This document shows positions 16,897 through 23,883 of a stretch of 46,798 bases of DNA, in pieces (the first letter of the stretch is position 1; every line of letters begins with the position of its first letter). The DNA is from Myxococcales bacterium (GTDB lineage: Bacteria > Myxococcota_A > Polyangia > Polyangiales > Houyiibacteriaceae). The notes below the pieces were generated by a model. It was given only the letters and a program-made list of their open reading frames with translations. It was not told the DNA's origin and did not search any database. A program made the position numbers and the translations under genes. The stretch lies in NCBI GenBank assembly GCA_019637115.1, contig JAHBWH010000053.1, forward strand, positions 1 through 46,798, given 5' to 3'.

Positions 16897-17328
16897 TCAG
16901 ATCGTGCCGCCGAAGAAGGTGGTCACGGCGAAGACCATCGCCGCGGCGGTGGCCATGAAGGTGAGTACGGCGACCAATGATCGCCCCGAGAACCGGCTCA
17001 GACCGCAGATGCCGTGGCCGCTCGTGCAGCCGTTGCCCATCTGGGTGCCGAAGCCGACGAGGACGCCCGCTGCGAGCAGCGCAGGGACGCTGCGATCGAT
17101 CGTGACGGCGAACGACTCGGGCGAGAGCAGCCCATAGACGACGCCGCCGGTGAGCAGCCCTGCGACGAAGAGCACGCGCCAGAGGGTGTCGCCGGCGCCC
17201 GCGCGGAGGACCCCGCCGGTGATGCCGCTGATGCCCGCGATCCGGCCGTTCAGGACGAGCATCGCGGCCGAGGCCAGCCCGATGAGCAGGCCGCCCAGCA
17301 GAGAGGTGAGAGGGGTGAAGTTCTCCAT
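16897..17328 (-). CDS. YeeE/YedE-type membrane half-protein
   Basis: A 143-aa membrane protein with four hydrophobic segments and the conserved [17 protein letters not shown] motif (Cys101, Cys108), the first-half signature of YeeE/YedE sulfur-compound transporters. Together with the 158-aa partner it would make a complete two-Cys transport path, as shown for thiosulfate in TsuA. The ATG at 17328 was chosen over an upstream in-frame start at 17427, whose added residues look non-native (MLLLLLIG, then Pro-rich). First gene of the minus-strand operon, divergent from the MBL genes. Confidence 0.9.
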   Translation of the reverse strand: MENFTPLTSLLGGLLIGLASAAMLVLNGRIAGISGITGGVLRAGAGDTLWRVLFVAGLLTGGVVYGLLSPESFAVTIDRSVPALLAAGVLVGFGTQMGNGCTSGHGICGLSRFSGRSLVAVLTFMATAAAMVFAVTTFFGGTI

Positions 17329-17496
17329 GGTGTAATCTTCGTGGGGTGGGGTGGGTTCGAGGGGTAGGCCGGAGGAGACGTTGCCCGTGAAGCAGCGCCT
17401 CGGACCGATGAGCAGCAGGAGGAGCACGGGGCGTGCCAGGCGGCGCCCGCGCAGGGTTTGCGCGAAATCGCTACAGGTCGAGGGCTCAGGTCGAGC

Positions 17497-17550
17497 GGAG
17501 CCGTGGCACGACGTTTCAGCGGCTCCGGTACATCGTCGCGCAACGTTTCA
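17497..17550 (+). promoter_or_regulatory. Putative enhancer (upstream activator) sites for the sigma54 promoter
   Basis: Two features lie 70-120 nt upstream of the predicted start site. ACGTTTCA is repeated in direct orientation at 17511-17518 and 17543-17550, 32 nt apart, which is three helical turns. GGAGCCG (17497-17503) and CGGCTCC (17520-17526) form a 7-bp inverted repeat with a 16-nt gap around the first copy. Position and phasing fit a bacterial enhancer-binding protein; the binding protein is not in this window. The rest of the 333-nt gap 17329-17661 has no other gene-like content. Confidence 0.4.
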
Positions 17551-17590
17551 CGCACACGCGCAACTCGCGAAAATCCTTTGGTCCGCTGGG

Positions 17591-17606
17591 TGGCACGTGG
17601 CCTGCA
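17591..17606 (+). promoter_or_regulatory. Sigma54 (-24/-12) promoter candidate
   Basis: TGGCACGTGGCCTGCA matches the RpoN consensus TGGCACG-N4-TTGCA at every position except the first T of the -12 element (C here); the invariant GG and GC dinucleotides are exactly 10 nt apart. Transcription would start near 17616, giving a leader of about 45 nt with AGGAGA 5 nt before the ATG at 17662. Confidence 0.6.
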
Positions 17607-17661
17607 CTACACCCCGACGACATCCGAGCTCACGACGAGCTCTCACCCCCAGGAGAACCCC

Positions 17662-18582
17662 ATGCAGATCCGCGCCTTCTACGACGAGCCGACCTACACC
17701 CTCACCTACGTCGTCTGGGACGAGGCCACCAAGGACGCCATCGTCATCGACCCCGTGCTCGACTACGACCCCCTCGCGTCGCAGACCTCGACCAAGTCGC
17801 TCCGCGAGCTCGAGACCTTCGTCATCGAGGAGGGGCTGAAGGTTCACTGGGTGCTCGAGACGCACGCGCACGCCGACCACCTCAGCGGCTCGCAATACCT
17901 GAAGGCGAAGCTCGGCGCGGGCGTCGTCATCGGCGAGCACATCCAGATCGTCCAGAAGACCTTCAAGGGGATCTTCGATCTCCTCGAGCAGTTCCCGACC
18001 GACGGGAGCCAGTTCGAGCATCTCGTCCAAGACGGTGAGACGTTGAAAGCTGGCTCGCTCGACATCGAGGTGATCGCGACTCCCGGCCACACGCCGGCGT
18101 GCGTCACCTACAAGATCGAGGACGCGCTCTTCACCGGAGACGCGCTCTTCATGGACGACTACGGCACCGGCCGCTGCGACTTCCCGGCCGGCAGCGCGAG
18201 CGATCTCTACGACTCGATCCAGAAGCTCTACGCCTTCCCGGACGCGACGCGCGTCTTCGTCGGCCACGACTACCAGCCCGGCGGCCGCGAGGTGAAGTGG
18301 GAGACCACGATCGGCAAGTCCAAGGCGAACAACCCGCAGCTCAAGGGCTCGACGAAGAAGGACGAGTTCGTGAAGATGCGCGAGGCTCGCGACGCGACGC
18401 TCGCCCCGCCGCGCCTCATCTTCCAGAGCGTGCAGGTCAACGTCGACGCCGGGCGCCTGCCCGACCCCCACGGCAACGGCAAGCGCTACCTCGCGCTACC
18501 CCTGAACCTCTTCAAGCCCACCGACGACCTCGGCGAGATCGTCGTCAAGGACCTGAAGGACGCGCGCGAAGCCGCCGAATGA
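17662..18582 (+). CDS. MBL-fold hydrolase of the persulfide dioxygenase/Blh group
   Basis: A 306-aa metallo-beta-lactamase-fold protein. The metal motif THAHADH puts His68, His70, Asp72 and His73 in place; [16 protein letters not shown] and [10 protein letters not shown] supply the remaining ligands. The C-terminal stretch ([18 protein letters not shown]) is typical of the Blh-like branch of bacterial persulfide dioxygenase relatives. The family oxidises glutathione persulfide to sulfite, or acts as a glyoxalase-II-like hydrolase; neighbours make the sulfur role more likely. AGGAGA precedes the ATG at 17662. It is first in an operon with the dioxygenase-rhodanese fusion 57 nt downstream. Confidence 0.88.
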   Translation: MQIRAFYDEPTYTLTYVVWDEATKDAIVIDPVLDYDPLASQTSTKSLRELETFVIEEGLKVHWVLETHAHADHLSGSQYLKAKLGAGVVIGEHIQIVQKTFKGIFDLLEQFPTDGSQFEHLVQDGETLKAGSLDIEVIATPGHTPACVTYKIEDALFTGDALFMDDYGTGRCDFPAGSASDLYDSIQKLYAFPDATRVFVGHDYQPGGREVKWETTIGKSKANNPQLKGSTKKDEFVKMREARDATLAPPRLIFQSVQVNVDAGRLPDPHGNGKRYLALPLNLFKPTDDLGEIVVKDLKDAREAAE

Positions 18583-18639
18583 GCGCGGCCCTCGCCGTCC
18601 ACGTCGAACCCACCCGTCTCCCTCACGCGAGGACCCACC

Positions 18640-19728
18640 ATGATCTTCCGACAGCTCTTCGACCCCGAATCCTCCACCTACACCTACCTGCTCGGGGACG
18701 AGAAGACCCGAAGCGCCATCCTCGTCGACCCGGTGCGCGATCAGGTCGAGCGCGACGCGCAGATCCTCGCCGAGCTCGATCTTCGACTCGAGCTCACGCT
18801 CGAGACCCACGTGCACGCCGACCACATCGCTGGGTCGGGGGTGCTCCGGCAACGCTTCGGCACGAAGTCCGTCATGAGCGAGGACGCTGGCGCGCAATGC
18901 GCCGACATCATGGTCGCGGACGGCCAACGGCTGGAGGTCGGCGCCATCCAGATCGAGGCGCGCAAGACGCCGGGACACACGAACGGCTGCGTGACGTACG
19001 TGGTCACCGAGGCTGGGAGCGACGCGCCTGCCAAGGTCTTCACGGGTGACGCACTGCTCATCCGAGGCTGCGGCCGGACCGACTTCCAGCAGGGCGACGC
19101 CGAGACGCTCTACGAGTCCGTGCACGAGAAGATCTTCTCGCTGCCCGACGAGACCTTCATCTACCCGGGTCACGACTACAAGGGGCGCACCGTCAGCACG
19201 GTCGCCGAAGAGAAGCGCCACAACCCGCGCCTCGGGGGCGGCAAGACCAAGGCCGAGTTCGTCGCCATCATGGGCGCGCTGAAGCTCCCACAGCCCAAGA
19301 AGATCGCGGAGGCCGTCCCGGCGAACCTGCTCTGCGGCGTGCCGCAGGCGGCCGATCCGCTCCCCGAGCGAGCGTGGGCACCCATCGAGCGCCGCGCCGA
19401 CGGCGTGCCCGAGGTCACGGTCGCGTGGACGCGCGATCACCTCGCCGAGCTCCGCGTGGTGGACGTGCGCGAGGAGGACGAGTTCCACGGCCCCCTCGGC
19501 CACATCCCGAACGCGGAGCTCATCCCGCTCGGCACGGTGGAGGAGCGGGTCCAGGCCTGGGACCGCGAACAAGCGATCGCCATCGTCTGCCGCTCGGGCG
19601 GGCGCTCGGGCCGCGCGGCGCTCTCGATGGAGAAGCTCGGCTTCCGGCGCGTCGTCTCGGTGCGCGGCGGCATGCTCGAGTGGAACCAGAAGGCGAGCGA
19701 GCCGGAGGCCCCCGTCCTCTGCGGATGA
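18640..19728 (+). CDS. Persulfide dioxygenase-rhodanese fusion
   Basis: A 362-aa cytosolic fusion. The N-terminal ETHE1-like domain (1 to about 235) has THVHADH (His57, His59, Asp61, His62), PGHTNGCVTY with His113, FTGDALLIRGCGRTDF with Asp137 and the RGCGRTDFQ signature specific to persulfide dioxygenases, giving the 2-His-1-Asp iron site. The C-terminal rhodanese domain (about 258-350) ends in the active-site loop VCRSGGRSGRAA with Cys317. Fusions of this kind oxidise glutathione persulfide to sulfite and use the rhodanese Cys to move sulfane sulfur to or from thiosulfate. With the YeeE pair and SulP next door, the cluster would import thiosulfate, handle persulfide and export or exchange oxidised sulfur. 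Confidence 0.94.
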   Translation: MIFRQLFDPESSTYTYLLGDEKTRSAILVDPVRDQVERDAQILAELDLRLELTLETHVHADHIAGSGVLRQRFGTKSVMSEDAGAQCADIMVADGQRLEVGAIQIEARKTPGHTNGCVTYVVTEAGSDAPAKVFTGDALLIRGCGRTDFQQGDAETLYESVHEKIFSLPDETFIYPGHDYKGRTVSTVAEEKRHNPRLGGGKTKAEFVAIMGALKLPQPKKIAEAVPANLLCGVPQAADPLPERAWAPIERRADGVPEVTVAWTRDHLAELRVVDVREEDEFHGPLGHIPNAELIPLGTVEERVQAWDREQAIAIVCRSGGRSGRAALSMEKLGFRRVVSVRGGMLEWNQKASEPEAPVLCG

Positions 19729-19975
19729 GGGCCGCTCCCACTTCACCTCTTCGACGACGTCCCCCACGGGTACACCGAGCTCGACGAACCGACGAGCTCG
19801 CCTTCTCGAGGACCGTCCCCCGCCCGTGCGCTGAGGCCTGGGGCGCCGTGAACGTCCGACGCGGTCGCCGTGTCGCTTACGCCCGACGAGGCCGCGATCG
19901 TGACGGTCCAAGCGCGAAAGCGCCGCCGACGGGACCTCCGCGGCGCCCGGTGGCGCCCGCACGTGACGACCGAGG

Positions 19976-20629
19976 TCAGTCGATGTTGATGGGCACGTTC
20001 ATCGTCGCGCCTCCCTGGAAGATGATCCCGCTCACCTCGACGCGGTTCGCGCCGGCCGTCAGCACGCCCGAGTAGCGGCCGGGCATCACGACGTGGTGTT
20101 CGTTCGAGGGCTCGAGCACCACCTCGTCGCTCGTCCCCTCGCGCGTGACGACCAGGCGCCAGCGGTTGATCGCCTGCCCGCGCCGCCGAACGTCGATCCG
20201 GACGCGAGCCACGGCCCAGCTCACCGTCACGCGCGCGCGGCCGCCCGCCTCGACGTACGCCGACTCTTCCCGCGCCTCGGCGCCCCGGAGCGCGCCGCGC
20301 GCGAGCTCGCCGACGACGCGATAGCTCCCCGACGGCACCGTGAAGGTCTGCCCCGACGCGCCCTCCGCGACGACCTCCCCGGCGTCGTCGACGACCTGCA
20401 CGCGACCCTGCGCGTCCTCGTTGCCGAGGCGCAGCGTGACCTGGAGCTCCCCCGGCCCCGTCGGCGCGTCGTCCTCGATCAGCTCCTCCTCTTCCTCGTC
20501 GTCGATGGGCGCCGAGTGGCCGACGGACCCGACCTCGTCGCCCGAGGTGTCGTCGTCGGAGGGCGTCGGCGCCGAGCCGCCGCCACAAGCCATCGCGACC
20601 GCAGCCAGGATGATCGTGATCTCGCGCAT
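19976..20629 (-). CDS. Lipoprotein with beta-sandwich-like repeats
   Basis: A 217-aa lipoprotein of unknown function. Signal peptide ending in VAMAC, then an acidic linker containing EEEEE, then about 150 residues of alternating strands (LQVTLRLGNEDAQG, QTFTVPSGSYRVVGEL, ARVTVSWAVARVRIDV) that look like two Ig- or PEGA-like beta domains. The ATG at 20629 has GAGAGA upstream; the open frame above it (to 21007) is discarded. The 247-nt gap to the persulfide dioxygenase gene (19729-19975) holds no convincing gene. Confidence 0.82.
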   Translation of the reverse strand: MREITIILAAVAMACGGGSAPTPSDDDTSGDEVGSVGHSAPIDDEEEEELIEDDAPTGPGELQVTLRLGNEDAQGRVQVVDDAGEVVAEGASGQTFTVPSGSYRVVGELARGALRGAEAREESAYVEAGGRARVTVSWAVARVRIDVRRRGQAINRWRLVVTREGTSDEVVLEPSNEHHVVMPGRYSGVLTAGANRVEVSGIIFQGGATMNVPINID

Positions 20630-20921
20630 GCTCTCTCTCGCTTTCAGGGGCCCGCTCGAGGCCCTCGGGGTCCACTCCTTGGGGTCGACGGGCGTGCGAG
20701 GCTCGTCCTCGCCGCGCGTCGCCTCCTGCATACCACGCGGCCGCGGGAAACGAACGCGGCGGCCGCCGAGCCCGACCGGCCGGCCGAACGCGGCCCGCCA
20801 GCCGGACGCGATCGCCACCCGACGCCCCGCGCGGCCCCTCACCCACGCCCGACGTGTCCACAGGCCCACGGGCCTCACGCGTCTCGCGCGCGCGCGCCCC
20901 CCGGCACGCCCAGTGCTCCTG

Positions 20922-21905
20922 ATGCACGGAGCACCTCCGAAGCGAGGTACGCTCCCGAGGCTCTCCGTGCTCCGCGCCCTCTCCCACGCGACCACCCTCT
21001 GGCTCATCGGGCAGCTCCCGCGAGGCCCGCGCGCCTACCACGCGCTGACCTGCGGTCTGCTCGGCTCGCAGGCCTTCCACCCGAAGAAGCTCGCGGGCGT
21101 CTGGCCACGCTACGCCGAGCTCGTCGCCGCTCACGGGCAGCCGATGGAGGGCGCGCGGGTCTGGGTGCACGAGGCCGGCTGGACGCCCTTCAGCGCGCTC
21201 GCGGCCTACCTCCTGAGCGGGCGGGGCGCGACGCTCACGAACGGCGCCCACGTCCGCGTGCTCGACCGCTACGTCCGCGCCTCGGTCGAGGCCGCGCTCG
21301 CGATGCCTCTCGGCGACGATGCCCGACGGCGAGCCCGACGCGAGGCGCTCGCCGCACTCGGCGCCGAGCGTGGCGCCCGCTGCCTGGTGGATGCCACGGG
21401 CGGCACGATCTTCAATGCCGTGGCGCCCACCGCCGTCCCGCTCGACGACGCCTCGATCGACCTCGTCCACAGCGGCAACGCCCTCGAGCACTACCCCGTC
21501 GCGACCCTGCGCGGCTTCCTCGCCGAGCAGCGCCGCATCCTCCGGCCGGGCGCGCTCGCGTCGCACGTCGTCGATCACCGCGATCACCTCTGCCACGTCG
21601 ACCCGCGCTGGCCGACCCACGCCCACCTCGCGTGGAGCGACGCGGTCTATGGCTCGCTCTTCGGGCACCCGCTCTTGCACCACAACCGCCTCTCGCCGAC
21701 CGAGCTCCGCGCGCTCTTCGAGGGTGCGGGCTTCGAGGTGCTCGCCGTCCGCCGCGCTGGCGAGGGGCGCGTCTACGTCGACGACGCGCACCTCGCGGAC
21801 GCGCCCTCGGGCGTGCCCTCCTGGGCGGACGGCCCCCGCGCCCGGAGCTGGTCGCACCTCGACCAGCGGACCGCCTACGCCCACTACCTGCTCCGCCGTC
21901 GTTGA
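20922..21905 (+). CDS. Class I SAM-dependent methyltransferase-like protein
   Basis: A 327-aa protein of the type-11 methyltransferase kind. The C-terminal two thirds contain the post-I/motif II region DDASIDLVHSGNALEHYPV, then RGFLAEQRRILRPGALASHVVDHRDHL, a usual arrangement for polysaccharide-cluster methyltransferases; the glycine-rich motif I is weak (VDATGGTIFN). Start uncertain: ATG 20922 or, 15 codons later, GTG 20967, which has a TACGCT box 13 nt upstream. It is followed with no gap by a sugar transferase and a GAPDH-like gene, so a role in surface-polysaccharide modification is plausible. Confidence 0.78.
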   Translation: MHGAPPKRGTLPRLSVLRALSHATTLWLIGQLPRGPRAYHALTCGLLGSQAFHPKKLAGVWPRYAELVAAHGQPMEGARVWVHEAGWTPFSALAAYLLSGRGATLTNGAHVRVLDRYVRASVEAALAMPLGDDARRRARREALAALGAERGARCLVDATGGTIFNAVAPTAVPLDDASIDLVHSGNALEHYPVATLRGFLAEQRRILRPGALASHVVDHRDHLCHVDPRWPTHAHLAWSDAVYGSLFGHPLLHHNRLSPTELRALFEGAGFEVLAVRRAGEGRVYVDDAHLADAPSGVPSWADGPRARSWSHLDQRTAYAHYLLRRR

Positions 21906-21940
21906 CCGCAGACCCGCTCGCCCACGAGCCGAAGAGCCCC

Positions 21941-22678
21941 ATGCCCCCCGACGCCAAACGCCTGCTCGATCTCACCCTCGGCGGCCTCGCGACCGTCGCG
22001 CTCGCCCCCGCCGCGCTCGGCGCCGTCGGCGCGCTCCTCGCGCTCGACGGACGCCCGGTGCTCTTCCGACAGACACGCGTCGGCCAGGGACGCGCCCCCT
22101 TGACCGTCCTCAAGCTCCGCACCTTCCGGGACGGCAGGGTCACGCGGGTCGGGCGCTGGCTCCGCGCCACCGGCCTCGACGAGCTGCCTCAGCTCGTCCA
22201 CGTGCTGCGCGGCGAGATGAGCCTCGTCGGCCCGCGCCCGCTCACCCCGGAAGACGTCCGCCGGCTCGGCTGGGACGCGCCACGCTACGACCCACGCTGG
22301 TCGGTCCGACCGGGGATCACGGGCCCCGCGCAGCTCCACGACGGCCCATGCGACGCCCGCGTGAGCTGGCGCTTCGACCGCGCCTACGTGGCGCGCGCGA
22401 GCGCCGGCCACGACCTCTCGCTGCTCCTCGGCTCCGCGCTCGCGCTCGCGCTCGGCAAGCGCCGCGCCCGTCGCCTGCTCAGCCTCTCGCGTCGACGTCG
22501 CCCCTCTGGGCGGCGCTCGCGCGCCGAAGAGAACGCGCCGCGCCCCTCGCACGCCGAAGACGACGCGCGAGGCCTCTCGCGCGCCGAAGAGAACGCGCGG
22601 CGCGCCCGGCCACGCGCAAACGACGCTTGGGCGCGCCTCGTTCGACGCCTCGACGTGCTCGCGCAGGTGGCGCGATGA
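21941..22678 (+). CDS. Bacterial sugar transferase (initiating glycosyl-1-phosphate transferase type)
   Basis: A 245-aa protein with the core of the bacterial sugar transferase family: KRLLDLTLGGLATVAL (membrane re-entrant helix), VLFRQTRVGQGRAPLTVLKLRTF, then TGLDELPQLVHVLRGEMSLVGPRPL and VRPGITGPAQL. Such enzymes move a sugar phosphate onto undecaprenyl phosphate. The normal basic segment after FRQ is shortened. The last about 60 residues are an Arg/Ala/Glu tail with a repeated SRAEENAR motif that matches a DNA minisatellite (22513-22606). An in-frame TTG at 21902 is a possible earlier start that would overlap the previous stop. Its stop overlaps the ATG of the next gene by 4 nt. Confidence 0.88.
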   Translation: MPPDAKRLLDLTLGGLATVALAPAALGAVGALLALDGRPVLFRQTRVGQGRAPLTVLKLRTFRDGRVTRVGRWLRATGLDELPQLVHVLRGEMSLVGPRPLTPEDVRRLGWDAPRYDPRWSVRPGITGPAQLHDGPCDARVSWRFDRAYVARASAGHDLSLLLGSALALALGKRRARRLLSLSRRRRPSGRRSRAEENAPRPSHAEDDARGLSRAEENARRARPRANDAWARLVRRLDVLAQVAR

Positions 22679-23673
22679 AGATCCTCGTCCGCGGCCTCGG
22701 CAACGTGGGCACCACGCTCGCCAACCTCTGCCTCGCCCACCGCGACCTGCTCGGCGTCGACGTCGTGCACGTCGAGAAGCAGCTCGCCTCGCCCTGGCTC
22801 GAGGCGGACCTCGCCTTCCTCGAGGCGCGCGGCGCCGTGGTGCACCGGCGCGAGCGCGCGCCCGCGCCGCTCGACGAGGTCGACTACGTCTTCGACTGCC
22901 GCGCCGCGGGCATGCCCCGCGCGGACCGAGACCTCTACGAGGCGCTCCCTCGGCTGCGAGGGGTGAGCGCGCAGGGCACGGAGCTCGGCTTCGGCGTCCC
23001 TTACGTGCTCGGCGTCAACGACGAAGCGATCGCGGGCGCGCGCTTCGTGCACGTCGCGTCGTGCAACACCCACGCGCTCTCCAGCCTGCTCCGCGCGTTC
23101 GCGGGGCCCCACCTCGACGCGCTGGTCGACGCCGACTTCGTGGTCGCCCGCCGCGCAGAGGATCTCGGCTCGCACGAGCGGCTCGTCTCGGGGACGGTCG
23201 TCGCGCGCCACCGCGAGGTGGGCGTTGGCACGCACCACGCGACGGATCTACGCCACGTCTTCGCGACCGTCGGCCTCCGCCCCGCGGTGACGAGCTCGGA
23301 CGTGACCACCCCGAGCCAGCTCTTGCACACCGTCCGCTTCTCGCTCCGCCTCGACCCGATGCCGGACGCGGACGCGCTCGAGGCCGCGGTGACGCGCGCC
23401 ACCTACCTCGCGACCACGAAGAAGCTCGACGCCGCGCGCGTGTTCGAGCTCGGCCGGCGCTACGGCGCGCAGGGCCGCCTCTACGCCCACGCCGTGGTCG
23501 TCTCGCACGACCTCCTCGTGACGTCGGACGCGGTGCGCGGCTGGGCCTTCGTGCCGCAAGAGGGCAACACGCTCCTGTCGACCCTCGCCTCGTTCCTGCT
23601 GCAGACGGACCGCCCCGGCGCGCGCGACGCGATCGTCACGCTGAGCCGGGCGCTCCTGCTGCGCGCGCTCTGA
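22675..23673 (+). CDS. Type II (archaeal-like) GAPDH family protein
   Basis: A 332-aa NAD(P)-dependent dehydrogenase with the layout of archaeal type II glyceraldehyde-3-phosphate dehydrogenase. It opens with VRGLGNVGTTLANL (dinucleotide-binding GxGxxG), has the catalytic region VHVASCNTHALSSLLRAF with Cys130 (archaeal enzymes have SCNTTGL here), then GVGTHHATDLRHVF and VTTPSQLLHTVRFSLRL, and a C-terminal helix region ARVFELGRRYGAQGRLY. THA in place of TTG after the Cys-Asn suggests a changed substrate site. The gene overlaps the sugar transferase stop (ATGA), so it probably works on a phosphorylated sugar derivative or in the same glycan pathway rather than in central glycolysis. Substrate unknown. 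Confidence 0.8.
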   Translation: MKILVRGLGNVGTTLANLCLAHRDLLGVDVVHVEKQLASPWLEADLAFLEARGAVVHRRERAPAPLDEVDYVFDCRAAGMPRADRDLYEALPRLRGVSAQGTELGFGVPYVLGVNDEAIAGARFVHVASCNTHALSSLLRAFAGPHLDALVDADFVVARRAEDLGSHERLVSGTVVARHREVGVGTHHATDLRHVFATVGLRPAVTSSDVTTPSQLLHTVRFSLRLDPMPDADALEAAVTRATYLATTKKLDAARVFELGRRYGAQGRLYAHAVVVSHDLLVTSDAVRGWAFVPQEGNTLLSTLASFLLQTDRPGARDAIVTLSRALLLRAL

Positions 23674-23688
23674 TCGACGCTGCGCCCC

Positions 23689-23814
23689 AACCCGAAGCCG
23701 CGGGCGTGACCATGCGAACGCATGCACATGCGTGCACGCGCTTGCGCACGTTGCGCGCGCTCGGATCTCGGATCTGACGCCAGCACTCCAACCGAAGCGC
23801 GGACGTGACCATGC
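23689..23814. repeat. Imperfect direct repeat flanking palindromic, alternating purine-pyrimidine DNA
   Basis: A segment of about 27 nt (CCAA-CCGAAGC-GCGG-CGTGACCATGC) occurs at about 23689-23715 and again at 23788-23814. Between them lies the inverted repeat ACGCAT-GCAC-ATGCGT (23718-23733) and a nearly unbroken alternating purine-pyrimidine run. It sits between the GAPDH-like gene and the hydrolase lipoprotein. Confidence 0.6.
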
Positions 23815-23870
23815 ACACGGGAGCGCACCCGGCGCGCGCGCACCGATCGCGAACGCCGCTCGCGTTCGCC

Positions 23871-23876
23871 TATGCT
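23871..23876 (+). promoter_or_regulatory. Putative -10 box (TATGCT) for the hydrolase lipoprotein
   Basis: TATGCT followed by 7 nt and the ATG at 23884. An ATG inside the box itself (23872) is in frame but would lie upstream of the predicted transcript, so the second ATG is preferred. Confidence 0.45.
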
Positions 23877-23883
23877 GCGCAGC

